A DNA stretch of 64,000 nucleotides from Aquimarina sp. RZ0. GTDB taxonomy: Bacteria; Bacteroidota; Bacteroidia; Flavobacteriales; Flavobacteriaceae. Shown here one piece after another: positions 18,627 to 27,956 of this stretch. The translations under genes and the position numbers were made by a program. Positions within the stretch are counted from its first letter, which is position 1, and each line of letters opens with the position of its first letter. The DNA is taken from contig NZ_VTZU01000026.1 in the NCBI RefSeq assembly GCF_008370685.1, positions 20,642 through 84,641 of the forward strand, written 5' to 3'. Under the pieces are notes generated by a model. That model did not search any database. It was not told the origin of the DNA and saw only the letters and a program-made list of their open reading frames with translations.

Positions 18627-20660
18627 ATGAAAAACTTATTTAGCATTATTATTACATTTCTTGGTTGTTCTTATTTCTTTAATTTATATGGGCAGGATAC
18701 GACAAGTATTTATGTATCGCCACATCCAGATGATTGGCAGTTGTTTATGAACCCCAATGCATATAATAGTATAAAAAACCCAAATGAAAAAGTAGTGTTT
18801 ATACATATAACAGCCGGAGATTCGGGTACAGGAATAAGCAGTAATAAATATTTGGCTAGAGAAGAAGGAAGTTTAAGAGCCATTCGATTTATGTCTAATA
18901 CCTTTACTACAGGCGCCGGTTTGGGTACTAATATGAATGAAACAATAGTAACTATTAATGGACATAATATCCTGAAATATACGTATCGCAATGCAACGGC
19001 TTATTTCTTAAGATTACCAGATGGTAGCCCCAATGGATCTGGGTATTTGCAACAAGGATTCAGGAGTGTGCAAAGACTGTATAACGGGATTGTACCAGAC
19101 ATTTCGGCTATAGATACTAGTACACAATATAATTCATTAACAGATCTAAGAAATACACTTAGATCATTAATAGAAGTAGAAGCTACTGATTTAAACGATG
19201 TAACATTTAATCTGGCTGATGATGACGATACGATCAATCCTGCTGATCATTCAGATCATATCTATTCTTCAAAGATAATGCAGGATATAGCGAATACTCT
19301 TGGGGGGATTACTATAAATTTATATTCAGAGTATGACACAGGCTTGAGAGCGCAAAATGTATTTGATCATGACTATTTGGTAAGTGCAGGTACTTGGGGA
19401 GCGACCACTTCTGGGTTATCAGATAACTTGAACTCCAGTACCTGGGATCGAACACATAATAGTTGGATAGGAAAGCAATATTATAGAACAACGGTGTCAA
19501 CGTCACATTATAATGCCAACATAGCATTAAACAAACCAACAAGCGCTTCGGGTAATGAATTGAATAGTTTAAGTTCAGAAGCAAATGATAATAACTATTC
19601 TGTAAATGATAATTACTGGGCAGCAAATCCTTATTCACAATGGTGGCAAGTAGATCTGGAAGATGTGTATGACGTAAACAAAATCGTAGTTATTAATTAT
19701 TATGATGGTAGTAGATATTATCAATACGATATACAAGCGTCTATTGATGGTATTAATTGGGTAGATATTATTGATTTTAATAATAATATAATACCCGCCA
19801 GTAGCCAGGGGAATACTTTTGAATCTTTAGATACCACCGCTCGATATCTGAGAGTCAATATGAACTATAATTCTGCTAATACAGGTGTGCATATTGTAGA
19901 GTTTGAAGCTTATGGGGATCTTGCAAATCCAACTGTAGTAGCAAATATAGCATTAAACAAACCAACAAGTGCTTCGGGTAATGAATTGAATAGTTTAAGT
20001 TCAGAAGCAAATGATAATAACTATTCTGTAAATGATAATTACTGGGCAGCAAATCCTTATTCACAATGGTGGCAAGTAGATCTGGAAGACGTGTATGACG
20101 TAAACAAAATCGTAGTTATTAATTATTATGATGGTAGTAGATATTATCAATATGATATACAAGCATCTATTGATGGTACTAATTGGGTAGATATTATTGA
20201 TTTTAATAATAATACAATACCCGCCAGTAGCCAGGGGAATACTTTTGAATCTTTAGATACCACCGCTCGATATCTGAGAATCAATATGAACTATAATTCT
20301 GCTAATGTAGGAGTGCATATTGTAGAGTTTGAAGCTTATGGAGAAAAACAGTCAACTCCCATAGTAACAACATCTATAAGTAACACTAAAAATATCGAAA
20401 ACTCAGTCGATTTGAATATCTATCCCAATCCAGTTACTAAAGGAGATGACATAGAGATAGACTTGGATTCTCCTGTAAACGGTACCATTCTGGTAGAAGT
20501 TTATGATTTTAATGGAAAATCTATAATTAGCAAGACAAGTATCCAAAATAAAGAAACAAAAATCGTTAGCCTGAATACCAGTGATTTTACAACAGGATTG
20601 AATGTTGTTAATATAACCTATAGAGGAGAAACCATAACCAAAAACATATATATAAAATAA
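18627..20660 (+). CDS. Secreted PIG-L-like deacetylase with two discoidin-type domains and a T9SS sorting domain
   Basis: 677 residues. Signal peptide (FSIIITFLGCSYFFNLYGQ). Residues about 25-285 are a PIG-L/LmbE-type domain with SPHPDDWQLFM (usual motif AHPDDE; the last acidic residue is Trp here) and NPADHSDHIYSS, the second metal site. Two F5/8 type C (discoidin or CBM32-like) domains follow at about 299-429 and 441-571, almost identical to each other. The end is a T9SS type A sorting domain (VDLNIYPNPVTKGDDIEID to KNIYIK). It is likely exported to the surface to act on an N-acetylated sugar polymer. The substrate is unknown, and the altered HPDD motif makes activity uncertain. Confidence 0.85.
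   Translation: MKNLFSIIITFLGCSYFFNLYGQDTTSIYVSPHPDDWQLFMNPNAYNSIKNPNEKVVFIHITAGDSGTGISSNKYLAREEGSLRAIRFMSNTFTTGAGLGTNMNETIVTINGHNILKYTYRNATAYFLRLPDGSPNGSGYLQQGFRSVQRLYNGIVPDISAIDTSTQYNSLTDLRNTLRSLIEVEATDLNDVTFNLADDDDTINPADHSDHIYSSKIMQDIANTLGGITINLYSEYDTGLRAQNVFDHDYLVSAGTWGATTSGLSDNLNSSTWDRTHNSWIGKQYYRTTVSTSHYNANIALNKPTSASGNELNSLSSEANDNNYSVNDNYWAANPYSQWWQVDLEDVYDVNKIVVINYYDGSRYYQYDIQASIDGINWVDIIDFNNNIIPASSQGNTFESLDTTARYLRVNMNYNSANTGVHIVEFEAYGDLANPTVVANIALNKPTSASGNELNSLSSEANDNNYSVNDNYWAANPYSQWWQVDLEDVYDVNKIVVINYYDGSRYYQYDIQASIDGTNWVDIIDFNNNTIPASSQGNTFESLDTTARYLRINMNYNSANVGVHIVEFEAYGEKQSTPIVTTSISNTKNIENSVDLNIYPNPVTKGDDIEIDLDSPVNGTILVEVYDFNGKSIISKTSIQNKETKIVSLNTSDFTTGLNVVNITYRGETITKNIYIK
19521..20338 (+). 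repeat. Tandem duplication of a discoidin domain, 426-bp period
   Basis: The block at 19521-19912 recurs at 19947-20338 with only a handful of base changes over about 392 bases. The offset is 426 bases, exactly 142 codons, so the frame is kept. The near identity at DNA level, including third positions, points to a recent duplication or gene conversion. Confidence 0.92.
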
Positions 20661-20694
20661 ACTGACTCCAAGAAAATATACTAAAAATCTGAGT

Positions 20695-20855
20695 TTCTAT
20701 TGATCTCAAGCGCGTCAGTTTGAGTGAAATTCTGATAAGGATTTTGTATCACAAGCGTTTTGGGTTAAAAAAACTATTCTTGATGCACTTTTCCTTTGTT
20801 AAAGCACTCAAATCAGTGGTTTTATTTTCTACATTAACTGGGAAAATCAGGTTGA
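20695..20855 (+). repeat. Dispersed repeat B, copy 2
   Basis: Matches copy 1 (GTTTGAGTGAAATTCTGATA, then ATTTTGTATCAC, then CGTTTTGGGTT). It begins about 35 bases after the stop of the PIG-L-like gene. Confidence 0.65.
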
Positions 20856-20924
20856 AAAATAATAATGTACGTATTCGGCCTTTTGATAGATAATAGTTGA
20901 GTTTACTATTGATATTTGTATATG

Positions 20925-20962
20925 GGAGAGGTTTTTCGTTTGTTGAAAACCTCTCCTTTTTT
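20925..20962 (+). terminator. Terminator downstream of the PIG-L-like gene
   Basis: An 11-bp perfect stem GGAGAGGTTTT / AAAACCTCTCC is followed by six T. It lies 265 bases after the stop, with repeat B between. Confidence 0.8.
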
Positions 20963-21044
20963 AGATAGGTTTTATGCCATTTGTTGTTTGGATTTTCTTT
21001 TACGAGACATTCAAAAGGATGGTGCTAATCAAAAGCTATACTCT

Positions 21045-21265
21045 TAATTACTTTACTAGTAAGTAAATAGTCGAACAGGTCCAATATATAAATTCAGAAG
21101 ATAGACCAGATTTTTTTATATACGATATACTTTTCAGACGATGCCCCACCCCGCCATTATAGAAATGAACGTTCTAATTCATTGTTTATACGGGGAATCC
21201 CCTTTTTTCTTAGAGGGTCTTATTAATTTAGAGAATTATTAGAGTAACTATATTCGTTTGTTATG
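21045..21265 (+). repeat. Dispersed repeat E, copy 1
   Basis: About 200 bases similar to 27745-27950. Shared blocks are CAATATATAAATTCA, ATACTTTTCAGA, ATTGTTTATACGG and the nearly exact TTAATTTAGAGAATTATTAG followed by GTAACTATATTC. Both copies sit just upstream of an orphan gene. Confidence 0.65.
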
Positions 21266-21369
21266 ATGAATATTTTACAAGTTTTTCACTGGAAACTGTG
21301 TAAAAAAAGTATCAAAAATGGTTTTACTTTGACATCATCAAAAGCATACTATGGATTCATTTAACTATA

Positions 21370-22183
21370 ATGGAAAACAAGCTTATAAAGTATTTTTAGT
21401 ATCATTTATATTTTTTTTGGATGTAAAACCAAGCAAAAACAAAACAAAGAGAAAGATGATAGTATTCCTTTAGTTCTTATTGAGAAAGAACAAAGTTCAC
21501 TGCTTATAGAAGGAGATAATATTTGGATAAGAGATAATCCCAAAAAGAGTAAAGTAGTAATGAAACTCAATGAAGGTGATCAATGTGTTATTATTGATAC
21601 TAGTAAAGTAGATACCATAAGAGGTTATATAGACTATTGGTATCAAATTAAATACAAAGACACAATCGGTTGGGTATTTGGTTCGCAAACCAATATAAAA
21701 TCAGAGAGTAGTAAAGCAATACAATTGTTTCTGAAACAAAATGGAGAGAAATTAAAATGTAATACCATTGATTACAAACTTATTAATAACAAAAAAGATC
21801 ATTACTTATCAAGTGTTATACTATTTTCGGGAACTACTAATCTTGATACACTTGATTTTCTAAAAACAACAACTTACAAAGACATAAGAAATCCATCTGT
21901 TATAAAGGAAGATTATAATTTTGATGGTTTATGCGACTTTATACTTGTTGATATTTTGAATGCGTCTCATGGTTCAACGGATTGCTACTTCTTTTTTTAT
22001 GATCTAGAAACAAAAGGGTTTATACGTGATAGGTCTTTACCCATGCAGAACGGAGGTATGCAAATTAATAAGAATAAGAAGGAAATGATAATTTACTGCT
22101 CTCCTTATGATTGTAAAGGCTATTACAAATTTATTGATGGAAAAGAAATTCATACACCAGAACCTTGTTCAGATTGCTATTAG
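21370..22183 (+). pseudogene. SH3-domain lipoprotein with a one-base T-run frameshift near its start
   Basis: From 21400 onward one frame encodes a lipoprotein-like N-terminus (FFGCKTKQKQNK), a bacterial SH3 domain (NIWIRDNPKKSKVVMKLNEG ... DTIGWVFGSQTNI), and a C-terminal domain of about 130 residues of unknown family ending TPEPCSDCY. The only good start, ATG at 21370 (MENKLIKYF), is in another phase. Removing one T from the five-T run at about 21393 would join them into MENKLIKYFSIIYIFFGC, a perfect lipoprotein signal. It may be a pseudogene, a phase-variable gene or a sequence error. An internal ATG at 21560 would lose half of the SH3 domain. Confidence 0.65.
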
Positions 22184-22349
22184 TAAACAACCAGCTAACA
22201 AATAAGGATTAATTTTTTCAATTATTATAAAAAGTTTACAACTTAATTAATCAAGAAAATGAATATTATAATGACAATAAAGGAAAGAACACAAAATAAA
22301 AAGCATTAAAACGACTTTTTATTTGAATCGTTAGCACCAATAAACAGGA

Positions 22350-23762
22350 ATGAAAAAAACTTTGGTTATATTTTTTATATTATTTTTAAGCAAAAGAACT
22401 TTTTCTCAATTTGAAAATAAGGGAACACTCAACTCGAATAGTTTTAAAATTTTAGTATACCAAAACCAAAAAGATTTAGATACATTAGGATATGAGTTTA
22501 AGCTGAAAAAATCAGAAATTAACTCTAAAAAAGAATCTAAATGGAGTGAAACCAAATTATTAGAATTTGAAAATAAAATTACAGATCTAAAGTCTTTATA
22601 TAATTTGCCTAGTAATGAATATATTTCTTTTGGAAGCGATTTAAGAGAGTATAGCGAGCAAGAGCCTCTAGAGAAAAGGCTTTCGAAAATTTTATCCTTA
22701 TTACAAAATCAAGAAATTAATATTGATAATTTTATATCATACGATTTTGGAAAAGGTACCCTGGATAAAATCATCCTAGAGAATAAGTCTTCAAAAATTA
22801 TATCAGACATCAAAAAGTCATTAATAGAACGATTAAGATATGGAACTACAGTAAACTTTAACTTAATTGCGCCTATTTTATTTTTTGAAAACAGTCCTGA
22901 TTATTATCAAGCATTACTCCAAATTAAACAAAATATAGGCGATAATGATTTTTTAAAAACAGCCTATTACTTTACAATTGTTCCCGAACTTGCTCGTATT
23001 GGAGGGTTAAAATCAATTCCAATAATAGCTAAAACCCTTGAAGATGAATTGAAAACAACAATGAATAAAAGTGGGGTCATGGAAAACTTGATTACTATAA
23101 TACATAAACTTGAAGAAAGTAATATACCTAAACAAGATTTAGAAAAAGAAATAAATAAATATTTCGGTAAACACATTACAACTCCATATAAAACACCCAA
23201 AATAAGGAGTGAACTAAACCTTGAAAAAATTATTTTACTAGCAAAATCTTATAATCTTATATCAGAAAAAGAATTGGATAAAATTAAATATGAAATATTA
23301 TATTCATATTATCTCAAGAATAGTAGAATAGACAAAGATGAACTTTTAAAAGTTGTTGGAGTCGCGTTTAACTATAATTCTAGCCCTTATGTTGGTTCAG
23401 GTCATTTTTTAAACAAATCCGCTGGATATACCAAAATCATGGAAACCTTTATGAGCATTTCTAGATGTGATCTACCATCTTACATTGTTGATAAGCATTT
23501 AAGATTTGATGCTAATAAAAACCCTGATTTCGCCTTATTTTTAGGTAATGATTCGGTAGGTTATGTAATAAAATTAAACCCTAACATGCTACTTGATACA
23601 AACCATTTAGCTATAAAAAAAATTTTCAACAAGGCTCTTTTAGACATAAAAAGCAAAAAACGATTTACTATAAAAACAGAAGATCATCACAATAATAAAG
23701 TGACATATCAAGTGAACGATAACATCAATAGTTTTTTAGAAAAAGTAGATAAACTTAGATGA
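22350..23762 (+). CDS. Secreted protein of unknown function, 470 residues
   Basis: Signal peptide MKKTLVIFFILFLSKRTFSQ, after which a mostly helical and charged protein follows, with no sorting domain or membrane helix. The helical middle (IPIIAKTLEDELKTTMNKSG and similar) has an irregular HEAT-like look, but I cannot assign it. Lysine and asparagine are very abundant and the gene is more AT-rich than its neighbours, which suits recent transfer. An attC-like GTTAGC lies 20 bases upstream of the start, and an attC-like hairpin with a decayed group II intron follows. Confidence 0.7.
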   Translation: MKKTLVIFFILFLSKRTFSQFENKGTLNSNSFKILVYQNQKDLDTLGYEFKLKKSEINSKKESKWSETKLLEFENKITDLKSLYNLPSNEYISFGSDLREYSEQEPLEKRLSKILSLLQNQEINIDNFISYDFGKGTLDKIILENKSSKIISDIKKSLIERLRYGTTVNFNLIAPILFFENSPDYYQALLQIKQNIGDNDFLKTAYYFTIVPELARIGGLKSIPIIAKTLEDELKTTMNKSGVMENLITIIHKLEESNIPKQDLEKEINKYFGKHITTPYKTPKIRSELNLEKIILLAKSYNLISEKELDKIKYEILYSYYLKNSRIDKDELLKVVGVAFNYNSSPYVGSGHFLNKSAGYTKIMETFMSISRCDLPSYIVDKHLRFDANKNPDFALFLGNDSVGYVIKLNPNMLLDTNHLAIKKIFNKALLDIKSKKRFTIKTEDHHNNKVTYQVNDNINSFLEKVDKLR

Positions 23763-23782
23763 TAACAAAAAATCATTACTGG

Positions 23783-23842
23783 CACTAACACGGTGTCCTA
23801 TGTATACCCTTCGGGATATGTATCATACACAAAACGTTAGTG
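23783..23842 (+). other. attC-like hairpin at the edge of a group II intron
   Basis: CACTAAC (23783-23789) is complementary to GTTAGTG (23836-23842), with inner partial pairing (GTGT with ACAC) and a CTTCGG turn near the middle. The layout resembles an integron attC site, but the core bases do not fit GTTRRRY strictly. The intron appears to start at the G of 23840, inside the right arm. Confidence 0.35.
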
Positions 23843-24320
23843 TGCCGCGAAGCTGTGGCAATCCAGTGGGTGCAAATCCCACCAGAGTAATTGGCTATTC
23901 ATGCTAAAGGAAAGTACACAGTTGTATCTGTGAAGATATTTCTGAAGCTGTGCTGGACAAATAATCAAGCCGTAATGCGCAAGCACGAATCCATAGTAGC
24001 TTCGATACGTGTATCTGCAATTAGAAGAGAGTTTTGACATTCATCAGACCCTGTCACTTTCATAGGAGTAACAATCAAAGGAATATAGAAGAGTTGCCGG
24101 AGTCATAGGGATGGTGTGATTATAGATGGATTAGTACAGAAGGAGGAAAGATCATGTAGATTAGGGATTGGCAATCCTAAACACGATGATATAAGTAGGA
24201 CATAGAAAAGTATGTACGTCAGAAAACACTTTCAAAAATGCAATGAAGAACTCTATAGGCAGGTCATATAAGGGAAAAATTCACGCACGGTTTGATGAAG
24301 AAGGTATTGAGAGTTCTAAA
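23840..24320 (+). ncRNA. ORF-less, decayed group II intron
   Basis: The sequence begins GTGTG, the group II 5' consensus. Domain I features known from Bacteroidota introns follow (GCTGTGGCAATCCAGTGGGT; CTGAAGCTGTGCTGGACAAA; GACCCTGTCACTTTCATAGG; AGAGTTGCCGGAGTCATAGG). Domain IV, which normally carries the reverse transcriptase gene, is reduced to a few tens of bases near 24210-24250. A domain V-like hairpin is at 24261-24298 (AAGGGAAAAATTCACGCACG), but its 5' strand reads GGTCATAT where pairing would need something like GCCGTAT. Lack of the intron protein and the altered domain V suggest a dead intron. The 3' end is not certain. Confidence 0.65.
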
Positions 24321-24398
24321 ATATTAATATCTTTAACCAGATAATAATAGAGGGAATTATCAGTTTTTACTATACTCTGAAAGCTCAAAAAATCCAAT

Positions 24399-25262
24399 AT
24401 GCCAATAGAAAATATTCCTGAAATTTACATCGGAAACACAGCCAAAAGTAAAGACATTTTTGTGTATGATTTTAAAATGACCAATGATGTGGTAAAAAGT
24501 AAGGTTAATTTAAGCATGAATATGTTTAGCTTTCTTCAAGTAGGAAAAAAGCAAGTGCATTTTGCTAATACTTCTAAGGCTGTAAATAGTGAGCAGTCAT
24601 TACTATTAAAAAAAGGAAACTGGCTATGGACAGAATTATTGGATACTGAAGCTATTTACTATTGCAAACTGTTCTTTTTTTCAGAAAAAAAACTAACCGA
24701 TTTTTTAAGTAAATACATTAAAAATGCTAAGCCACTCCAAGAAAAAGTACCGTGTTTTGTTATAGAGAACGACGAATATATTACTTCGTTTATAAGCTCT
24801 TTATCCTCTAAATCTTTTGAAGATAGTAGGTATTGCAATGCAATATTAGCTCTAAAGTTTGAAGAAATATTACTTTACCTATTAGATAAATATGGTAGTG
24901 AGTTTGAGCATTATTTGCACGCTCTGATATCTAAAGAAGTTTCTCCCTTCAAAAGTATTGTAGAAGATAATGTGTACTCCAATTTAAAACTAGAAGAAAT
25001 TGCTTTTTTATGCAATATGAGTCTAGCTACATTTAAAAGACATTTTAAAATCGAATATAAAGAAGCACCCGGAAAGTGGTTAAAAGATAGGCGTCTGCAA
25101 AAAGCAAAAGAGCTCCTGCAAATTGGCAACCTAAAAGCATCAGATATCTACTTAGACATCGGTTATAACAACCTGTCTAACTTTAGTATTGCCTTCAAAA
25201 ACAAGTTCGGAATTAGTCCGACAGATATTTTAAAAAAAACATCAGACACTATCACTTTTTAG
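24399..25262 (+). CDS. AraC family transcriptional regulator
   Basis: 287 residues. The N-terminal 170 residues form an effector-type domain (MNMFSFLQVGKKQVHFANTS). The C-terminal 100 residues hold the two helix-turn-helix units of the AraC family (LKLEEIAFLCNMSLATFKRH; ASDIYLDIGYNNLSNFSIAF; KNKFGISPTDIL). It sits directly upstream of an aldehyde dehydrogenase on the same strand. This pairing is common in Bacteroidota, so it probably controls that gene in response to an aldehyde, alcohol or related signal. The 173-base gap between the two allows a regulated promoter. Confidence 0.9.
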   Translation: MPIENIPEIYIGNTAKSKDIFVYDFKMTNDVVKSKVNLSMNMFSFLQVGKKQVHFANTSKAVNSEQSLLLKKGNWLWTELLDTEAIYYCKLFFFSEKKLTDFLSKYIKNAKPLQEKVPCFVIENDEYITSFISSLSSKSFEDSRYCNAILALKFEEILLYLLDKYGSEFEHYLHALISKEVSPFKSIVEDNVYSNLKLEEIAFLCNMSLATFKRHFKIEYKEAPGKWLKDRRLQKAKELLQIGNLKASDIYLDIGYNNLSNFSIAFKNKFGISPTDILKKTSDTITF

Positions 25263-25435
25263 CACTTAAGTAATTAATGTTTGGTGAGCACTCAAAAAGG
25301 GTTATTTTGAGCTATTTTCATAAGTTATTGAGCCATATCAATAAATAAAAAACCATGCACCGCCTGTACATTTGTATCCTAATTACAACGCTTGTTTTAT
25401 CAAGCGATAGTAAAAAAAAATAAAACACAGTAAAT

Positions 25436-26938
25436 ATGGCAAATGTAACTAAACCCGAATTTAAAGAGAAGTATGATAACTTTATCGGAGGTAAATTCGT
25501 TGCCCCTACAAAAGGGCAATATTTTGAAAACATATCTCCTGTAAATGGTAAAGTATTTACACAAGCAGCAAGATCTACTCAAGAAGATATAGATCTTGCA
25601 TTGGATGCAGCACATGAAGCTTTTCCGGCATGGAGTACTTCTTCTGCGACAGAACGTAGTAATGTGTTATTAAAAATTGCTCAGGTTATGGAGGATAACT
25701 TAGAGTATTTAGCAACTTTAGAAACGATAGATAATGGCAAACCAATTCGTGAAACTCGTGCAGCAGATATCCCGTATTGTATAGATCACTTCCGTTATTT
25801 TGCAGGTGTTATACGGGCAGATGAAGGCAGTATATCAGAACACGACAAAGACACTATTAGTATTGTATTACACGAGCCAATTGGTGTTGTTGGAGAAATA
25901 ATTCCCTGGAATTTTCCAATGCTAATGGTCGCCTGGAAAATTGCACCAGCATTAGCAGCAGGCTGTACAGCTGTTGTTAAACCAGCAGAACAAACACCAA
26001 CAAGTGTTATGATCTTAATGGAGCTAATTGGAGACATTTTACCAGCAGGTGTATTAAACATTGTAACTGGTTTTGGTAAAGAAGCCGGAGCCGCTTTGGC
26101 AACGTCCAAACGTATTGCAAAACTATCATTTACGGGATCTACAGACACTGGACGTACAGTATTACATAATGCAGCAGAAAATATTATTCCCGTAACAATG
26201 GAACTAGGTGGTAAATCTCCTAACATTTTCTTTCCGTCTGTAGCAGATCAAGACGATGAGTTCTTTAGTAAAGCTATAGAAGGAGCTTTAATGTTTGCCT
26301 TAAACCAAGGTGAAATCTGTACTTGTCCTTCTCGTATTTTAGTGCACGAAGATATAGCAGATCGTTTTGTAGAAAAAATGAAAGAACGTTTGAAACTAAT
26401 TAAGCAAGGTGACCCATTAGATCCGGAAACTATGATTGGTTCTCAGGTATCTAAAGCGCAATACGAAAAAATACTTAACTACATCAAAATTGGTAAAGAA
26501 GAAGGTGCAGCTGTATTAGCTGGTGGTGATGCTGGTAGCTATGAAGGTGAATTATCCGATGGTTACTACGTACAACCAACGGTTTTACAGGGTGATAACA
26601 AAATGCGTGTTTTCCAAGAAGAAATTTTTGGTCCTGTTGTAGCACTAACAACATTTAGCTCTACAGAAGAAGCCATTGCTATTGCTAATGATACACCTTA
26701 CGGATTAGGTGCCGGTGTCTGGTCTAGAGATGCTCACGAGTTATATCAGGTACCACGTGCTATACAGGCAGGTAGAGTTTGGGTAAACCAATACAATACA
26801 TATCCTGCACACGCTCCTTTTGGTGGTGTTAAGGAATCTGGTTTTGGTCGTGAAAACCACAAAATGGCTTTGGATCACTATCGTGTTGTAAAAAATATGT
26901 TAATCTCCTATGACAAAAAGCCAATGGGCTTCTTTTAA
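25436..26938 (+). CDS. NAD(P)-dependent aldehyde dehydrogenase, ExaC/AldB-like
   Basis: 500 residues, full length. Motifs: [20 protein letters not shown], the coenzyme-binding [14 protein letters not shown], the general base in MELGGKSPN, and the catalytic cysteine in [11 protein letters not shown] (Cys295). The GEICTCPSR form is that of the AldB/ExaC group, which oxidises acetaldehyde and similar aldehydes. The AraC gene upstream is the likely regulator. In many genomes this gene is followed by a small DUF779 gene; here an A1 element sits 10 bp after the stop and no such gene is present. Confidence 0.93.
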   Translation: MANVTKPEFKEKYDNFIGGKFVAPTKGQYFENISPVNGKVFTQAARSTQEDIDLALDAAHEAFPAWSTSSATERSNVLLKIAQVMEDNLEYLATLETIDNGKPIRETRAADIPYCIDHFRYFAGVIRADEGSISEHDKDTISIVLHEPIGVVGEIIPWNFPMLMVAWKIAPALAAGCTAVVKPAEQTPTSVMILMELIGDILPAGVLNIVTGFGKEAGAALATSKRIAKLSFTGSTDTGRTVLHNAAENIIPVTMELGGKSPNIFFPSVADQDDEFFSKAIEGALMFALNQGEICTCPSRILVHEDIADRFVEKMKERLKLIKQGDPLDPETMIGSQVSKAQYEKILNYIKIGKEEGAAVLAGGDAGSYEGELSDGYYVQPTVLQGDNKMRVFQEEIFGPVVALTTFSSTEEAIAIANDTPYGLGAGVWSRDAHELYQVPRAIQAGRVWVNQYNTYPAHAPFGGVKESGFGRENHKMALDHYRVVKNMLISYDKKPMGFF

Positions 26939-26948
26939 TTGGAACTAA

Positions 26949-27108
26949 TACGATTTATAACTAAAAATTTCGCATATTCATCGTTTCTTTTTCCTTTCTA
27001 CTTCGTTTAAAAAATAAACCGTAGCTATAGCTATACTTGATTTTTTTGCCTTGCATAAAGAAAAAATAATTCAATGAATTTATACGAATTTTTTAATCAC
27101 AAATCGTA
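26949..27108 (+). mobile_element. A1 element, copy 3
   Basis: Complete 160-bp copy with TAA duplications (26946-26948 and 27109-27111). It lies between the stop of the aldehyde dehydrogenase gene and that gene's apparent terminator at 27240, so it should be transcribed as part of the 3' untranslated region. Confidence 0.9.
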
Positions 27109-27174
27109 TAACAATTAAATTTCAAAACAAAACCATTTCTCAAATAAGGTTAGCTACAGAGATCATTTCTTTTT

Positions 27175-27230
27175 TCTTTCACCTTAATTAAAAAATGATT
27201 TGATTCAGTTTATGGTGATTTCATCTAAGA
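27175..27230 (-). repeat. Dispersed repeat F, inverted copy
   Basis: The reverse strand reads GAAATCACCATAAACTGAAT and continues CAAATCATTTTTTAATT, matching the core of the copies at 1688 and 55245. Confidence 0.5.
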
Positions 27231-27239
27231 ACAGATATA

Positions 27240-27266
27240 AAACCCCGGACTATTCTGGGGTTTTTG
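27240..27266 (+). terminator. Terminator, probably of the aldehyde dehydrogenase gene
   Basis: Stem AACCCCGGA / TCTGGGGTT with one G-T pair and a 4-base loop, followed by a T run. Confidence 0.8.
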
Positions 27267-27407
27267 TTTAAACCTAAGGCCTTAATCACAACCGAATAAA
27301 ACATACACATCCCGTAAAATCATGTTATCCTTTCGGATACATAAGCATGATTGCAATTATACGTACTCTTATTGGTTGATTACTCCTTTTGAAGGTACAT
27401 TAAAATC

Positions 27408-27450
27408 TTTACTCGATAATCGAGATTTAAATGCTCTGAGGCTTGCCTCA
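27408..27450 (+). repeat. Repeat D, copy 1
   Basis: TTTACTCGATAATCGAGATT then TAAATGCTCTGAGGCTTGCC. CTCGATAATCGAG is a perfect inverted repeat. Other copies are at 29708-29760 and 35901-35945. Confidence 0.7.
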
Positions 27451-27744
27451 AAATCAAAATGTTTTTTTCAATAAATGCCTCGTGAGCGTGCCCCGAAGTA
27501 GTTACTGCTTTTAGAGTTGTTCTATTCAATGACATTCCAAAAAAAGTAACAATGGCTCCTATTAATAAGGTTTTTGGTGCTTAACCCAATGTTTAGGGCT
27601 TTAATTAAGTCCGTCAAATCTTTTTGGTTTACGACTTCGTTTTTAGTTACTATTTTGGTAGTCGTAGTCTTTCGGTAGGCTTTATAATGAAAAGACAAAA
27701 AAAAACAGCTAAGCTCTTGATTAAAAGCATACTAATTTTAATTC

Positions 27745-27950
27745 CCTGACTAGTCAAGAAATAGCTGAACAGTTTCAATATATAAATTCAAATGATAAAT
27801 AGATTTTTTAAGGTACCATGTACTTTTCAGAAGATGGCACTGCCACCCCTACTATAGAAATGATTGTATAAATCATTGTTTATACGGATAATTCTCTTTT
27901 ATTAGTAGGTTTTATTAATTTAGAGAATTATTAGGGTAACTATATTCAAT
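27745..27950 (+). repeat. Dispersed repeat E, copy 2
   Basis: About 200 bases similar to 21045-21265 over most of its length, ending TAACTATATTCAATGTTAGC just upstream of the orphan gene that starts at 27957-27975. Confidence 0.65.
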
Positions 27951-27956
27951 GTTAGC

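Larger units (their letters stand above)
27112..27956. other. Non-coding stretch rich in repeats
   Basis: It holds repeat F inverted (27180-27230), a terminator (27240-27266), repeat D (27408-27450, with a second partial unit near 27478-27520) and repeat E copy 2 (27745-27950). No gene was recognised. Confidence 0.55.

Noticed and set aside
25318..25615. Two short minus-strand proteins at the start of the aldehyde dehydrogenase
   Set aside because: They lie antisense to the promoter and 5' end of a clear gene and have no features.
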